From the NCBI GenBank assembly GCA_963575645.1, contig OY754470.1, positions 47,151,201 to 47,215,200 on the forward strand: 64,000 bases of DNA, given 5' to 3'. Source of the stretch: Xanthostigma xanthostigma. Taxonomy: Eukaryota; Arthropoda; Insecta; Raphidioptera; Raphidiidae. The notes under the pieces are model-generated. The model did no database searches. It saw only the letters and a list, made by a program, of their open reading frames with translations, and was not told where the DNA came from. Below are positions 33,274-44,402 of the stretch, piece after piece; the stretch's first letter is position 1; every line of letters begins with the position of its first letter. Both the position numbers and the translations under genes were made by a program.

Positions 33274-33468
33274 TATATTATGACTACCAAGCTATTATAA
33301 TCGAAACATAAACGTAATGAAATCTAGAAATATACAGTGTGTCTATATTCAGGATAGACTAAAATATATACCTGTATATTTAGTCTATCCTGAATATAGA
33401 CACACTGTATATTTCTAGATTTCATTACGTTTATGTTTCGATTTTAAAAGCTTGGTAGTCATAATATA
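33274..33468. repeat. Near-perfect 195-bp palindrome
   Basis: Arms of about 92 bp (ATGACTACCAAGCT, CATAAACGTAATGAAATCTA, GTGTCTATATTCAGGATAGA) differ at only a few places near the outer third and meet with a few unpaired bases around 33367-33375. It lies directly beside the tandem array. It may be a MITE or the end of a larger element. Confidence 0.85.
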
Positions 33469-33474
33469 TTTTCA

Positions 33475-34020
33475 CGCAGAAAAGCAGTTTTACATGCTTC
33501 ACGACAATTAGATGCAATGGAGTCCTTATAGGCAAAATTGCTTTATTTTACAAAGGTAAGTCTACTCACACTATAACATTCAGGTTTGGATCATTCTCTC
33601 ATAAGAAAATGCAAACTGCATATTAACCATTATTATAACGCAGACAAGCAGTTTTTACATGCTTCACGACAATTAGGTGCAAATGAGTTCTTATAGGCAA
33701 AATTGCTTTATTTTACAAAGGTGGGGTCTACTTACACTGTAACATTCAGCTTTGGATCATTCTCTCATAAGATAATGCAAACTGCACATTTCTTATTATT
33801 TTCACGCAGACAAGCAGTTTTTACTTCCTTCACGACAATTAGGTGCAAATGAGTCCTTATAGGCAAAATTGCTTTATTTCACAAAGGTAAGTCTACTTAC
33901 ACTATACAATTCAGGTTTGGATCATTCTCTCATAAGAAAATGCAAACTGCATATTAACCATTATTTTAACGCAGACAAGCAGTTTTTACATGCTTCACGA
34001 CAATAAGGTGCAAATGAGTC
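33475..34020 (+). repeat. Tandem array, 165-bp period, 3.3 copies
   Basis: Anchored on CGCAGA.AAGCAGTTTT, the units begin at about 33475, 33639, 33805 and 33970 (spacing 164, 166, 165). Each contains ATGCTTCACGACAATTAG, TATAGGCAAAATTGCTTTAT and GATCATTCTCTCATAAGA. The fourth breaks off at GCAAATGAGTC, 34020. Confidence 0.9.
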
Positions 34021-35600
34021 AGACCACCCGTATCGGTCGTTTTTTTTGAAAAAGGTTAGTCGTAGAGAGTTGTGTCAAAAATCTGTATTATAAAAGCCCT
34101 AATGAAGAATCGAATGGTGATATTTTTTTCCCCCCGGAAAGGTCGGCTTCCCTGTTAGTTTGCTCCGGAATGATCAGAACTCCGGAATGTTAAATGGCAC
34201 GATAGGTCGAAAGTGGTATTGTTGAAAAGATCTTTAAAAAATAAGCAAGTTTTGTAGGACATTTTTTTTTCTTACTGCCACCCCTGTTAAGTAATATGCG
34301 TTTGAAATTATTAAATTAACATGTCAGAATAACAAACTTAATTTTAAAAGTAGACATTTAAAATCTAGTTACCTAATTAAACAATGTCACAATAAGTTTT
34401 CAATAATTGCAATTGTTTTTTTTTGTCGGAAAATACTTCCAGGTACTCATAACATATCTAGAAGAGCTCCGCAGTGTTTAAAAGTAAATTGAAGACATTG
34501 TTTAATTAGGAGAAATCTAAATATATAAAGGATAGCCGTGATTGACTGACTGATTTATCAACGCACAACTCAAACCACTAAACGAGCTTTAAAAAATTAT
34601 TTTAATAAATTAATATACTTTTATTCTATAGTGAGCATAGGAATAAAATAGCAATCGAACCAAACATATACTTCTGTTTTTTTTTAAGCCGTAAGCACTG
34701 ACGTATCCAGGAGGGCAAAACAAGCACGGGGAACCTGGTTAAGAAATTTATAATTTGCCCCCTCCTAGGAAAAAACTGGGTACGCCCATGTTAACGTCAT
34801 AGAAAAAGTTTTTGAAACAGAGATACTTTATTCAGATTGAATGCAAGTACATCGACCAATCCTATCATCGGAGAAATCAGAGAATTACATCGAAGAAAGA
34901 GACGCAGATATATGTTTTCGATACGCTTTGTTGCTTTCACTCACTGCACATTGAGTAGATAGACAATGATTCATATAGTAAATTTTTAAATATATGAATA
35001 AATTACGTATTAATGTTCCTTTTTTATCGTTATTTCAAAATATTATAAAGACTTATTGCGCCCAATTTAAAGCCATTCTGCATCATCAACTGACAGTTTG
35101 GAGTCTATTGCTTTCCTTGTCCTGATAATCCAACCATAATTGCGTTTTACGTTTTTGTATGCCGGCACACAGATTAAACTCTTAAGTCTTGGGTCGAGAT
35201 TTGACAAAAAAACTGTCAGTTTTATGAAACATTCAGTACAAACAATATGGTATATTGAAGACAGTCGTAAAATTATTTTATAGCATTTTATATACTAACT
35301 GGCTATAAAAATTTGTTCACAAATAATGTACATCTAGCATAGGTAGTAGATAAATTATGTGAATCGATAAAGCTCCTGAAATTCGTGTCTCATGTGTTTT
35401 CCCAAAACACTTAAACGGACACAACTCCGTGTTGCCAGACGTTCCGAGTTTTGTAGGATGTCCAGAATTTTTAGCTTTAAAATGTCCCGCGTGGGACAAC
35501 ACATTTCACTACTCAAATCATAATTTATGTACTCAGAATCTCTCCCAGAGTTGAAATCTTCAGGCAAGTACAAGTCTCTATAAATAGTATATTACACTAC
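34021..35600. other. Unassigned sequence
   Basis: No element recognised. Two overlapping minus-strand frames at 35317-35573 cover a GC-richer stretch (TGTTGCCAGACGTTCCGAG). They read in two frames without a recognisable domain; a frame-shifted coding relic is possible. Confidence 0.3.
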
Positions 35601-35917
35601 AAGGGCAGAAAGTTTGAGATTCTTGAACCTTCTGCCCGTGTGGTGTATACTATTTGTCTTCATACCTTGGTCGAAAGTACGCTTATTAATTACATATAAT
35701 TAATTACATAAAAAAAAACAAATAAATTTCCAGCAAGCAGCTTTGAGGTTATACGTAAAAACACGAATGGCAGCTGCTCGCGACTATTGGCGGGCTACAT
35801 GATGATTATTTTTCTTCATCTCTCGATCGAAAGTACGTACTTCCGGCATCAGTGCGTGTAATCCCACCAATGCATAAATTAATGCCGGAAGAACGTAATC
35901 TGACCGAGGTATGAAGA
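35601..35917. mobile_element. MITE with TCTTCATACCTCGG-type ends, copy 1
   Basis: Ends TCTTCATACCTTGGTCGAAA (35657) and GACCGAGGTATGAAGA (to 35917). A small hairpin (GGGCAGAA...TTCTGCCC, 35603-35640) and GTGTATACTATT precede the left end, as at 43303-43421, so they seem part of the family. The interior carries CATCAGTGCGTGTAATCCCA. Related copies: 43303-44402 and 56950-57083. Confidence 0.65.
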
Positions 35918-36716
35918 AAAAAATATTTATACTACGGTTCTGAAATAGAAGAGAGTGAGTCCCAACTACAGTAAGGTTCGCTTAATGAAACGGCGAAATA
36001 ATAATACAATATATCCATCTCATGCGTAAAAATATGCCGCTTATATTATATTGAGAACTATAAGACTATGAATCACTATAAATTACTACATACAGGATCT
36101 TAGAAGTGATACTAAATGGACACTGGACAGGTTTCTTCGCAGCTGATTGTGACAGATATAAGACCATTATTTAAACTACACACAGCTGTCGGACACAGGG
36201 TTGTAGTTAGAATAATTTATGATAGTTTGTCTTTGACAGCCAACTGGTCTTTTTAAAATGTAACTTCTAAAGAGATGTAAAAATGGAAACTTCATTTATG
36301 TTTTGATGAGATCAGTTATTGTAGATATGAACCTTCCCCAAGTCTCAAGAAATTAACTATCGAATGGTAAAAGTCACATTCAAACCCACACAATTATGTT
36401 CACAGTGGCTTCGTTAGACAAAGATCTTCGTCTGCCAATGCCACTGTGTGGTGAGAAACAATTATAGAATAATGTTCTTAAGCGTAATAAATTGAAACGT
36501 TTTGTATTATTTAATTAAAAAATATTTAACATTAATTACGTCAATTAACTATCGAATATAGATTGTCCGAAAGCAATTCTGGACACAGAAAATTAATGAG
36601 TGCAGCAAGAAAGACATACACGAAGTATCTATGGAAAATATGCATTCTTTGTTTCGGACAATCTGTATAAAATTATTTTTGCTTGTATAGGTACTATGTT
36701 TGCATGTTTTTGCAAA
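35918..36716. other. Unassigned sequence
   Basis: An inverted pair, GATTGTCCGAAAGCAATTCT (36563) and TGTTTCGGACAATCTG (36649), bounds a 110-bp segment; otherwise nothing recognised. Confidence 0.4.
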
Positions 36717-37298
36717 ATATTGTAACAAAACTGTTGTAGTCCGTGCTGGAAATTATTTATTTACAATAATAAATGTTTAACAAAACAGTTAAACACACAA
36801 ACGAAAGCGTACTTCTTTAACTTAACAGCAATAGAAATAAAATAACGACAGTCCTAAATAATAAATAAGTAAGAGAGAATACAGAGTCACTAAATTATGT
36901 ACACAAAATATTTACAACACAAAGTTTATCAGCACACTTGTCTATTAACTATAAGTAATTTATGTAAAACCAGATTTATATAATCGCACTCACTAAAGTT
37001 TATTTATCTTCACAGTATAACTGAATAATTTATGTCGTAATGCCAGAGCACTTGTATCAACACATGAACAACACGCATAACTGACTGGCTACGTCAGCAA
37101 TCCTCTCGCATTTTATAGCTTCGTCCCCCACCTATCGAAGGTTCTAGACGCATCTCGACCTTTTCTTTAGATGCGTTGGTTTCTCCAGGTTATTCTAAAA
37201 AGGTCGGGTCTTTACCTGCTTTCGATTGTTATTGTTGTCGTTACTAGAAGATTCCTACAGAATCCATAGTCGTCCCAACAAGGGGCACGCAACAATAT
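36717..37298 (-). mobile_element. Solo LTR with 4-bp target duplication
   Basis: Element 36721-37294 (574 bp). Read on the minus strand it starts TGTTGCGTGCCCC and ends CAGTTTTGTTACA. Both flanks are ATAT. It holds a TATA box (TATAAAA, 37111-37117), an initiator-like CAGTCAGTTA about 30 bases on, and AATAAA near the 3' end (36758-36763). No internal region remains. A truncated relative lies at 22245-22363. Probably Ty3/gypsy. Confidence 0.88.
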
Positions 37299-37650
37299 GT
37301 TCCGCAAAAAGTAAATACATCACCTGAGGACCGAAGCACAGATAATGTGATAACTTTCGATATTGGTTAAAATGATGTATGTGACAGAAAATTGAAAATT
37401 AAAAAGCTATCGAAGTTCATTAATGCTTTTTACGCGTTTCATCGGTGAATATTTTCTGCGATATACATAAATATCCGCGACCATAAAGCACAAAGCTTAT
37501 ATTGAATGTGAGATAATTTATTGTATATTGTCAGATAAATTTCTCTCACTTCTATTGTGTGCAAAATTTGCGTAAAAACGTTTCATGTCAATTTAAAATC
37601 CCGTTCCGGCAAATTTTTTGATCACTTATGCCTATATTCACAGAACATTT
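37299..37650. other. Unassigned sequence
   Basis: Nothing recognised. Confidence 0.4.
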
Positions 37651-37809
37651 TTATTGAAATGTACTAAAAAAGAAAAAAATATTTTTTTTTAAAATGTATA
37701 GGTTCATAAAATATATAAAAGCGTGGTAATAAACGATCATCCCACGCTTTTATAATTATGACCCAAATTCTAAAAAAACTATTTTTTCCTTTTTAGTATA
37801 TTTCAATAA
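37651..37809. repeat. Inverted-repeat element of about 160 bp
   Basis: Arms of about 70 bp, TTATTGAAATGTACTAAAAA and inverse TTTTTAGTATATTTCAATAA; the tip is the strong stem ATAAAAGCGTGG / CCACGCTTTTAT. Confidence 0.7.
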
Positions 37810-38029
37810 GAACTTGTCAAGTATTTTTTACAAATGTTTTTTAATTGTTTCTTCTGACACTGGTTATAATTGACACAAATGAATAAAGAAGTTTATTATA
37901 ATTCTTATTAGATATGTCAAACTGTACCGCAGCCGAGTAAATAGGGCTGAGTTATATATCAGAAACGTGAATTATAACATTGAATAATCTTGAATAAATA
38001 TAAAATATTATTACTTGGACATATATAGT

Positions 38030-38259
38030 ATATACTAATATTATAAAGAGGTAAAGTTTGTAAGTTTGTTTGAGGAGGTAATTTCCGAAACTACTCCTCC
38101 GATTTCAAAAATTTTTTTACCAATATTTAGAATGAAGCTTCGGGATGGACAGAGGCTATACATTATTATTGCTTTAAAATAAAGATACTTTTCGTGGACA
38201 CGAATTTTGCAACGTAAGTCGACGAAAAAAATTCGAGCAAAGTCGAACTGGGCCGCTAG
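38030..38259 (+). mobile_element. Short non-autonomous Helitron
   Basis: 5' TATACTAATATTATAAAGAG; 3' GAGCAAAGTCGAACTGGG, CCG and CTAG at 38256-38259, before T. The body (GAAACTACTCCTCCGATTTC, TTTTCGTGGACACGAATTTT) matches the fragments at 53855-54215. Confidence 0.8.
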
Positions 38260-39036
38260 TTTGTAATAAAGACTGAACTGTTGTCTGTTGCTGACTTCCA
38301 GCCTATATGTTTACTGATATTATATTGTGTTTAAAATATTGACATCAATAAATTCCATTATAAAACTTTTAATACCTTTAAGAGGTACTATTAAGTTAAA
38401 AGTTTTAAATATTAATTTCAGAATAAATAAAAGCTATGTTATGGTCTAGTGACATTTGTTAAAGAAGCTTTCTACATTATCTGAAAGTTGAACAAAGTTA
38501 CCAGCTGAGAGGAGAATATTTTATAAAACAATTGAATGACGTAAAGTGTTACCAGTTTATTTGGTTAATACTTGTTAGCAAATTGGATTGTAGCAAATAT
38601 ACATGTGTTCAAGTGTTATGGGATTCAAAATACGCGTACATGATTTCGCTAAATGTAGTTAACGTACAAAGGAGATATATATATTATAAGGGACAAGAGA
38701 AACCAAATATAGATACTAGATTTGAATATACAAGGTGTTGAAAAAGTCCCGGTACTCCGGAATAACTCTTTTTCTATGCCTCGAATAAAAAAATGTTTGG
38801 GACAAAATTTGTTTGGTTTTGAAGGAACGATTGTTTGCACATAAAACCTCTTCGCCCCTTTGAAAATTTCATATAGCAACCCCTATTACCATTCCAACCC
38901 ACTAGTGGGGAACGGTACTAGTTTAGGACAAATATTTTACAATATCTTTTCGTTTTTCTGAGGTCCCTGAATTTCAAAACCATATTTTTGGACAAACTCT
39001 GTGCGTCTGCTAATCTGTGAGCACGATACAGGTCAA
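38260..39036. other. Unassigned sequence
   Basis: 38740-38890 (AAAGTCCCGGTACTCCGGAA) looks like transposon debris; no ends seen. Confidence 0.3.
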
Positions 39037-39260
39037 ACGGATGAACGGATTGAAACTACATTTTGAGAGGATGTTTATAGTACGCAAATATGAAGAGCCC
39101 TATTGTTTTTGAGGAAAATCGGCGCATGCATAGAAGAGATATATGCTATAACTGTGTTTTTTTTTATATAATAATGGTATAATTTTTATAACGACTTATT
39201 ATTCTATTGATTTTTCCAAGGAAGTTTTGTTAATTTTTTTTTATAAGCTTAATAGTTTCG
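39037..39260 (+). repeat. Copy of the GGCGCATGC repeat
   Basis: Same ordered landmarks as 18617-18900: GGATTGAAACTACATTTTGA, GAGGATGTTTATAGTACGCA, AAATCGGCGCATGCATAG. Confidence 0.65.
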
Positions 39261-39344
39261 TAAATATTTTGAAAATGAAAAAAAACAGCTATTCTTTTGT
39301 TTTGCAGATCTGTCAGAAATAAACTAGTTAAACATGCTTTGATT

Positions 39345-39629
39345 AGTTTTTAACCGACTTCAACAAAAAAGAGGAGGTTTCCTTGTTCGTCTGTATATAT
39401 TTTTTTTTATGTATGTTCACCGATTTCTCCGTCAATTATGGACCGATTTTCAAATTTTTTTTTATTCGAAAGAGTGCACCTCAGAGGTGGTCCCATCGGA
39501 ACCAAATCAGGATCTGATGGTGGAATCCAGAGAAATCGAGGGAAACTCTCAAATTTCAAAGACACGCATAATGTTTTTTATGTATGTTTACCGATTTTTA
39601 GTGTTAGATTAACAATAAAAAGAGAAAAA
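39345..39629 (+). repeat. AACCGACTTC-family body
   Basis: Starts TTTTTAACCGACTTCAACAA then AGAGGAGG, the mirror of the end at 16738. 39465-39575 (GAGTGCACCTCAGAGGTGGT, GATCTGATGGTGGAATCC) is shared inverted with 15540-15655. The two overlapping frames here are not genes. Confidence 0.6.
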
Positions 39630-39830
39630 TAAAATATTTTTAACAAAAAAATTGAACCGACTTCACACTAAAAAGTAAAAAATAATTGCGTATTGAAATG
39701 TTTTGGAGTCGGTGTAGTTCTCGGAATAGATTTCATTTCGGCTGACACCGACTCCAAAACATTTCAATACGCAATTATTTTTTACTTTTTAGTGTGAAGT
39801 CGGTTCAATTTTTTTGTTAAAAATATTTTA
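39630..39830. repeat. AACCGACTTC foldback, copy 2, near perfect
   Basis: Arms of about 87 bp (39630-39717 and 39745-39830) are almost identical inverts, with GCGTATTGAAATGTTTTGGA and GTCGGTGT at the inner side. The loop is 27 bp. Compared with copy 1 (15252-15503) the inner third differs, yet each copy is self-complementary there. Confidence 0.85.
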
Positions 39831-39900
39831 TTACATGACGTAGAACATATTATATAGGTAACCATGGCAACGAATAGCAAATATCATATTGAATACCTTA
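39831..39900 (-). repeat. Short interspersed repeat (TTGCCATGGTTACCTA)
   Basis: The inverse of this stretch (GATATTTGCTATTCGTTGCC, ATGGTTACC, ATATGTTCTACGTCATG) recurs at 41735-41805 and in part at 52440-52495. Confidence 0.55.
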
Positions 39901-40091
39901 CGCGATATCAGAAATTTTATTTATTTTTTTATTATACTATATCTTAATGTCAACATTTTGAAATTGGAATGGTCGCCCAATTGGCTGTAATTTTTTTTAT
40001 TAACTTAATGACTTTTCCGACTAAAAACAAACAATCTTTTGTTCGAAACTGTGTTTTGTTCGGCTAATTCTTAAGTCACGGAGGGGTTCCA

Positions 40092-40244
40092 GTATATATG
40101 TCGCCGGGATATTGTCAAATCCGTGATTTTGTAATTTCACTAGTGAAATTGCAATATCACGATTGACAAAGATTCGTGATATTATAATTTCACTAAGTGA
40201 AATTATAATATCACGGGTTTGACAATATCCCGGCGACATATATG
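40092..40244. repeat. Foldback with nested internal palindromes
   Basis: Outer arms TATATATGTCGCCGGGATAT, TGTCAAATCCGTGAT and the inverse ending CCCGGCGACATATATGA. Inside are two further self-complementary segments: TTTCACTAGTGAAATT, and GTGATATTATAATTTCAC with its mirror. No coding capacity. Confidence 0.8.
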
Positions 40245-40904
40245 ATTAAAAAAAATTAGAATTTTTTAAACTAAATATTATTGCTGCTAACGGTTTAATA
40301 AATAATGAAAATATTTGTAAAGTTGCATCACGAAACCCTTGTTTTGAGTTTTATACATAAACCAAAAGTTTAGACGTATCATTATTTTCAGATTTAGCAT
40401 TATTGGGTCCAAAATTCGAAAGAGTGAAGAGGATTTACGATTTCCGCAAAAGACAGTATTTTTAACTCGATCGGGTAGCTTTTGACTGTAACCTATCAGT
40501 AGGTACAGTACGAGAAGCAAAGGCAGTAAGCTATTCGCTATACGTTATTTGGTAAGATGTACTTAATGAAACCAACTTATTCGCTTCACTGGCACGAGCA
40601 CAGCGCAGTTTTGCTTGTAGCGGATGATAAACGTTATAAAATGAAATAGTTGGCAAGACCAAAAGTGCACATCCCGCTAGTTTTCCATTGTATGATAAAA
40701 AAATAACAATTAAAAAATATTTTTTATATATTTAAAAAGATTTAAAAATTTAAAGAAATAAATAATTAAAAATTGAAAAAATATTTTTTTTAAGTTTGCA
40801 AAAATAAAAAAAATTAAGAACTATACATAATATAATATATAATTAATATCAAGTGGAATAAAATAAAACAAAATAAAAAGAAAAAAAAAGAAAAAAAATC
40901 AATG
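40245..40904. other. Unassigned AT-rich sequence
   Basis: Minus-strand 77-codon frame (40287-40520) without a recognised motif. 40690-40900 is A/T low complexity. Confidence 0.35.
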
Positions 40905-40985
40905 ATTTCGTAAGGAATCGAACCCAGGACCTTGCCCTTGGGGATCCAACGGCATAACCATTACGCCACGGCGGCCTAATACGTG
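40905..40985 (-). mobile_element. tRNA-like SINE head
   Basis: On the minus strand: GCCGCCGTGGCGTAATGGTT (A box) and CCTGGGTTCGATTCC (B box), 40 bases apart. A pyrimidine-rich, T-rich tail follows (40862-40890), consistent with a SINE or a tRNA pseudogene. Confidence 0.6.
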
Positions 40986-41462
40986 TAGTGGTGTTATCAC
41001 GGTATAGAAGTGTAGCACTTGTTTTATGGATTACACTATATTTACACAGCAATTATTATATTGTTTTTTTAAACTATTAGCTGTCAAAAATAATAAAATA
41101 AAACTGTTTATAAAAATTAAACTACTGAACACATTTTAGTAATTTAAATAGGGTTCTGGTCTGATAGTAAACAAAGTGAATAAAATATAACCCAAGGCAA
41201 TCCGACCAAAATTGCGATCTGTAGAGTCGTGACGTACGTACGTACATACGTACAGACCAACCGACAACTGCTGTTTGTGATTTTCAATTACAATTTTAAT
41301 AGTATTTATGAACTCGAATTGATTTGAAAATGGTTCTATTTTATAGATTAGAATCTCCTCTTTTCAAAAAGCTTCAATTTGAATGGATTTCGTGTGAAAT
41401 TAACTTAGATATAACTTCTTATATGAACGAAAGTCAGCTCTGACGCACAAAGCGATAATAAA

Positions 41463-41491
41463 GCACATACCGCTAGTTTAGCGGTATGTGC
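41463..41491. repeat. 12-bp perfect stem hairpin
   Basis: GCACATACCGCT / AGCGGTATGTGC with a 5-nt loop (AGTTT), GC-rich for this window. Confidence 0.7.
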
Positions 41492-41734
41492 AATAACAAT
41501 AGGTCGAAAGTTCATATAAAATACGCTTGAACTAAAACAGATTATATAGTATTGACATTTGGTAAAATCGTAGATAATTAATTAGTTTTTATAATTAATT
41601 ATACAGGGGAAATCCATTACATAGGCTGGTAGGGATGCAAAAATCATTCTAATTTCAGAAATAATTAACATTTGATGTCGTATAATAATGAAATTAAAAT
41701 TTCTGTTATCACTTGTGATGACTTGAGTAACGGC

Positions 41735-41805
41735 TAGTATTAAATATTACGATATTTGCCATTCGTTTCCATGGTTAATACATAATGTTTCACGTCATGT
41801 AAAAA
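41735..41805 (+). repeat. Copy of the GATATTTGCCATTCG repeat
   Basis: Same family as 39831-39900 (inverted) and 52440-52495. The CTAGTATTAAAT preceding it may be a Helitron junction. Confidence 0.5.
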
Positions 41806-42945
41806 TTCCGGTAGAATTTCTCAATCCTGATAATTTTCGTTCAATCTACACCTAATTTTCAATATTCAAGAGTTTTTTCATATTTTTTTGAGCAATCCTT
41901 TTAATATTAAATGTAGGTGACAGACATTTTTAAGCGTTTTTTCCGAAATATGTTTCTAAAACAATTTTAAAAGCTTTTTATACTTCACGTCTGTATCTAA
42001 TTGAGTCAACACACTCTATCTGTGTGCTTTTGAAATTTTTACGTCAAATAGTTTTAGAGAAAATCGTCTGTGATAGACGGACAGACGGACGGACACTGAA
42101 GTGATTTCATAAGGGTTCTGTAATGCATCGAACGTTAAAAGATAAAAACAACGTCATGCGTATATTTTTTGTAAACTTTATGCATTAAATGAATAATTTT
42201 GGGCCAAATTTCAAAAGCTAATTGAAATCTGAACTTTGTTTTCCTGTAACCTTTAACATCCTCTTTATCTACTTTTATATCTACTTTTTTCAAAATTTTA
42301 AATCTAATACTTTCAGAGACGCAGGGTAAAAAATATTTGACTCTCAAACTTTAATAACTATGCCAAACTTCAATAGTTCCTGACAAAATGAGACAAACAT
42401 ACAGATTCCAAAGTCTCGCAAAAATAATTATTTTTGTATTTTTTAAGACGCGGAACCTTAAAAATAATAAATATATACTTTGGGCGCGGCATTTTATAGA
42501 AGCTGGTTCTACAATATCTTTTATTGCACGATTATTATTTTATTGATATTAATATTTAATAACTGTATATTTTAATAATTTTCAATACAAATAAGAAATA
42601 TAAAACGCAAAACGACCATAAAAAACAGTACGTGAATTGTTACTTGCGTTATCCACTTTACATAACATAAAACACACAACTTACGTCATTCTGATTTTAC
42701 ACTCAAACTTTTACAAACAATTTTTGAGACGTTCGTCACAAGTTAAACAACGGTAAAGCTTATCTAATGTTTCAACCAACCGAACTTTATAACGATTAAC
42801 TTTTGAACAATACTTTCCGCTAACTTTTTTCAAAGTAATTGGCACTGACAAATAAAAACTGTTATATAAAAGTTTCAAATACACCACTTATCACGAAACC
42901 AAAAAATATATTTGTTTTTAAGTTTAGTTGTACACGCGTCGTTTG
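41806..42945. other. Mostly unassigned, with a remnant of the GTACGGAACCCT repeat
   Basis: 42070-42125 (GATAGACGGACAGACGGACG, GATTTCATAAGGGTTCTG) and 42440-42460 (GACGCGGAACCTT) are remnants of the family at 4878 and 30908. The rest is unrecognised. Confidence 0.4.
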
Positions 42946-43190
42946 CTTACGTAACCGCCCTGCTAGACCACGGATCAGTATAGAGAGTAAACTGAATTCC
43001 TGCTGAAGGTGGGAGTTTGCTTGTGTCAAGCTAAAGTAGAAGTGTATTACTGCTGGCAGCAGGAGAGACAGTTAGTCAGCAGGAACTGGCAACCGGCGCT
43101 CGCGCGAAACGGTGGTATTGGTATCGCTGTAACGGCAGGGTTGTAGTTTCAACGCTGACGGCACCGGTTTATCACGTAAGCACAGGGCCG
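42946..43190 (-). promoter_or_regulatory. GC-rich candidate 5' exon or promoter region
   Basis: A stretch clearly richer in GC and CpG than the surroundings (CGGCGCTCGCGCGAAACGG). On the minus strand it ends with CGGTTAC|GTAAGC, a possible splice donor at 42950. It could be a non-coding first exon, perhaps of the gene at 14759-14907, but there is no direct link. A transposon origin is not excluded. Confidence 0.25.
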
Positions 43191-43245
43191 GCTTTATCGT
43201 AAGTGCCGCACCGTGAAAAATGCCGCTCCATTACCCTACATAAAA
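43186..43245 (+). mobile_element. Possible hAT end fragment
   Basis: The phrase CAGGGCCGGCTTTATCGTAA, GTGCCGCACCGTG resembles hAT termini of the CAGGGCCGG type. A similar interior phrase, GTGCCGCCCGGGGC, lies at 49868. No partner end or target duplication. Confidence 0.3.
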
Positions 43246-43302
43246 TCGGTAAAGGTTCGGTCCACAGTTTTCAAATAATTTGTAGTCAAAATATTGCATC
43301 AC

Positions 43303-44402
43303 AAGGGCCGAAAGTTTGATATTCGTGCACTGCGCGCCATAATACCTGAGGCAAAGCCGAGGGCATCATAGCACGCAGTGCAAGATAATCAAACTTTCGG
43401 CCAGTATAGTGTATACTATTTTCTTCATACCTCGGTCGGAAGTACCCTTATCAAATACATTAATTAATTAATTACTTAAAAACATAGATACATTCCAAAC
43501 AAGCAGCTTTGAAGTTATAAGTAAAAACACGAATGACAGCTGTTTGCGACTATTAGCTAAAATGTAATAGGGTTGCTATGGAAACGACATCTAAACCACC
43601 GTTAATCATATGCAAAGCTTGCCTATGGAAAAATTTAAAAAAAAACTGAAAATGTTTTTAACCTGTAATTGTTTTTATGCCACTGATGAATTCCTAAAAT
43701 TTGTTTTTTAAATCTATTTTTAACATATATAGTAACTTTATATGACGTCACTATTCATAATTATTTGTATTAGTGCAAAATAAATCTTATCTTATCTTAT
43801 CTTAATAGGTTATTTTTCCTTTTACTGCCGCCCCAACGTACGTACTTCCCGCATCAGTGCGTGTAATCCCATCAATATCGCAAATGTTAGACTTTCTGCC
43901 TTACAATTGGGCTTTTGAATGAAATTTTTTTTTGTCATAAATGGAAAGATCGTATATAAGTTTTATAACAAAACTATTTTTCTTTTTTTTATTCGTTATA
44001 ATTCAAAAGTTATATCAAATTAAAAATAAATTTTTGTACCCAGTTCCGAGAACGCGCCATTTCCCGAACATAATGTGACGTCATAATGGTAATTTATATT
44101 ATAATAATACATGTAGAAGCCATTGATAGTAGGTATACTGCGTATATACATTTTACCATTATGACGTCACAACTGTCAAAAACAGTTTTAGTGCGTTTGC
44201 AGTCACGTGATTTTTTTTAATATTTTATCAATTTTAAATTGCTTATAATTAATTTAAAAAAAGTTTTTTGAAAGTTTTTCGCATCGATTATCAATATTAT
44301 TTATAATAAAGTTTTAAAATACAATAAAAAAATCGATAATTATTTTTTTTTCAAAAGCCTAATTGATGCCGAAAGTATGTACTTTCGATCGAGGTATTGA
44401 AG
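43303..44402. mobile_element. MITE with TCTTCATACCTCGG-type ends, copy 2, interrupted
   Basis: It starts with a 100-bp hairpin (GGCCGAAAGTTTGAT...ATCAAACTTTCGGCC, 43303-43402), then TCTTCATACCTCGGTCGGAA (43422), and ends TTTCGATCGAGGTATTGAAG (to 44402). The interior has GGGTTGCTATGGAAACGACA (also at 55510), then a retrotransposon tail (43690-43804), then CGTACTTCCCGCATCAGTGC. So a retroelement fragment sits inside. 43970-44300 has no recognised content. Confidence 0.6.
43690..43804 (+). mobile_element. LINE 3' tail ending in (TTATC)n
   Basis: TTAGTGCAAAATAAATCTTA is followed by four TTATC units, a typical microsatellite tail of a non-LTR element. It lies in the MITE. Confidence 0.55.

Noticed and set aside
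33274-34020. CRISPR-like repeat structure
   Set aside because: The array is a plain 165-bp tandem repeat in a eukaryotic genome, without short repeats and variable spacers.
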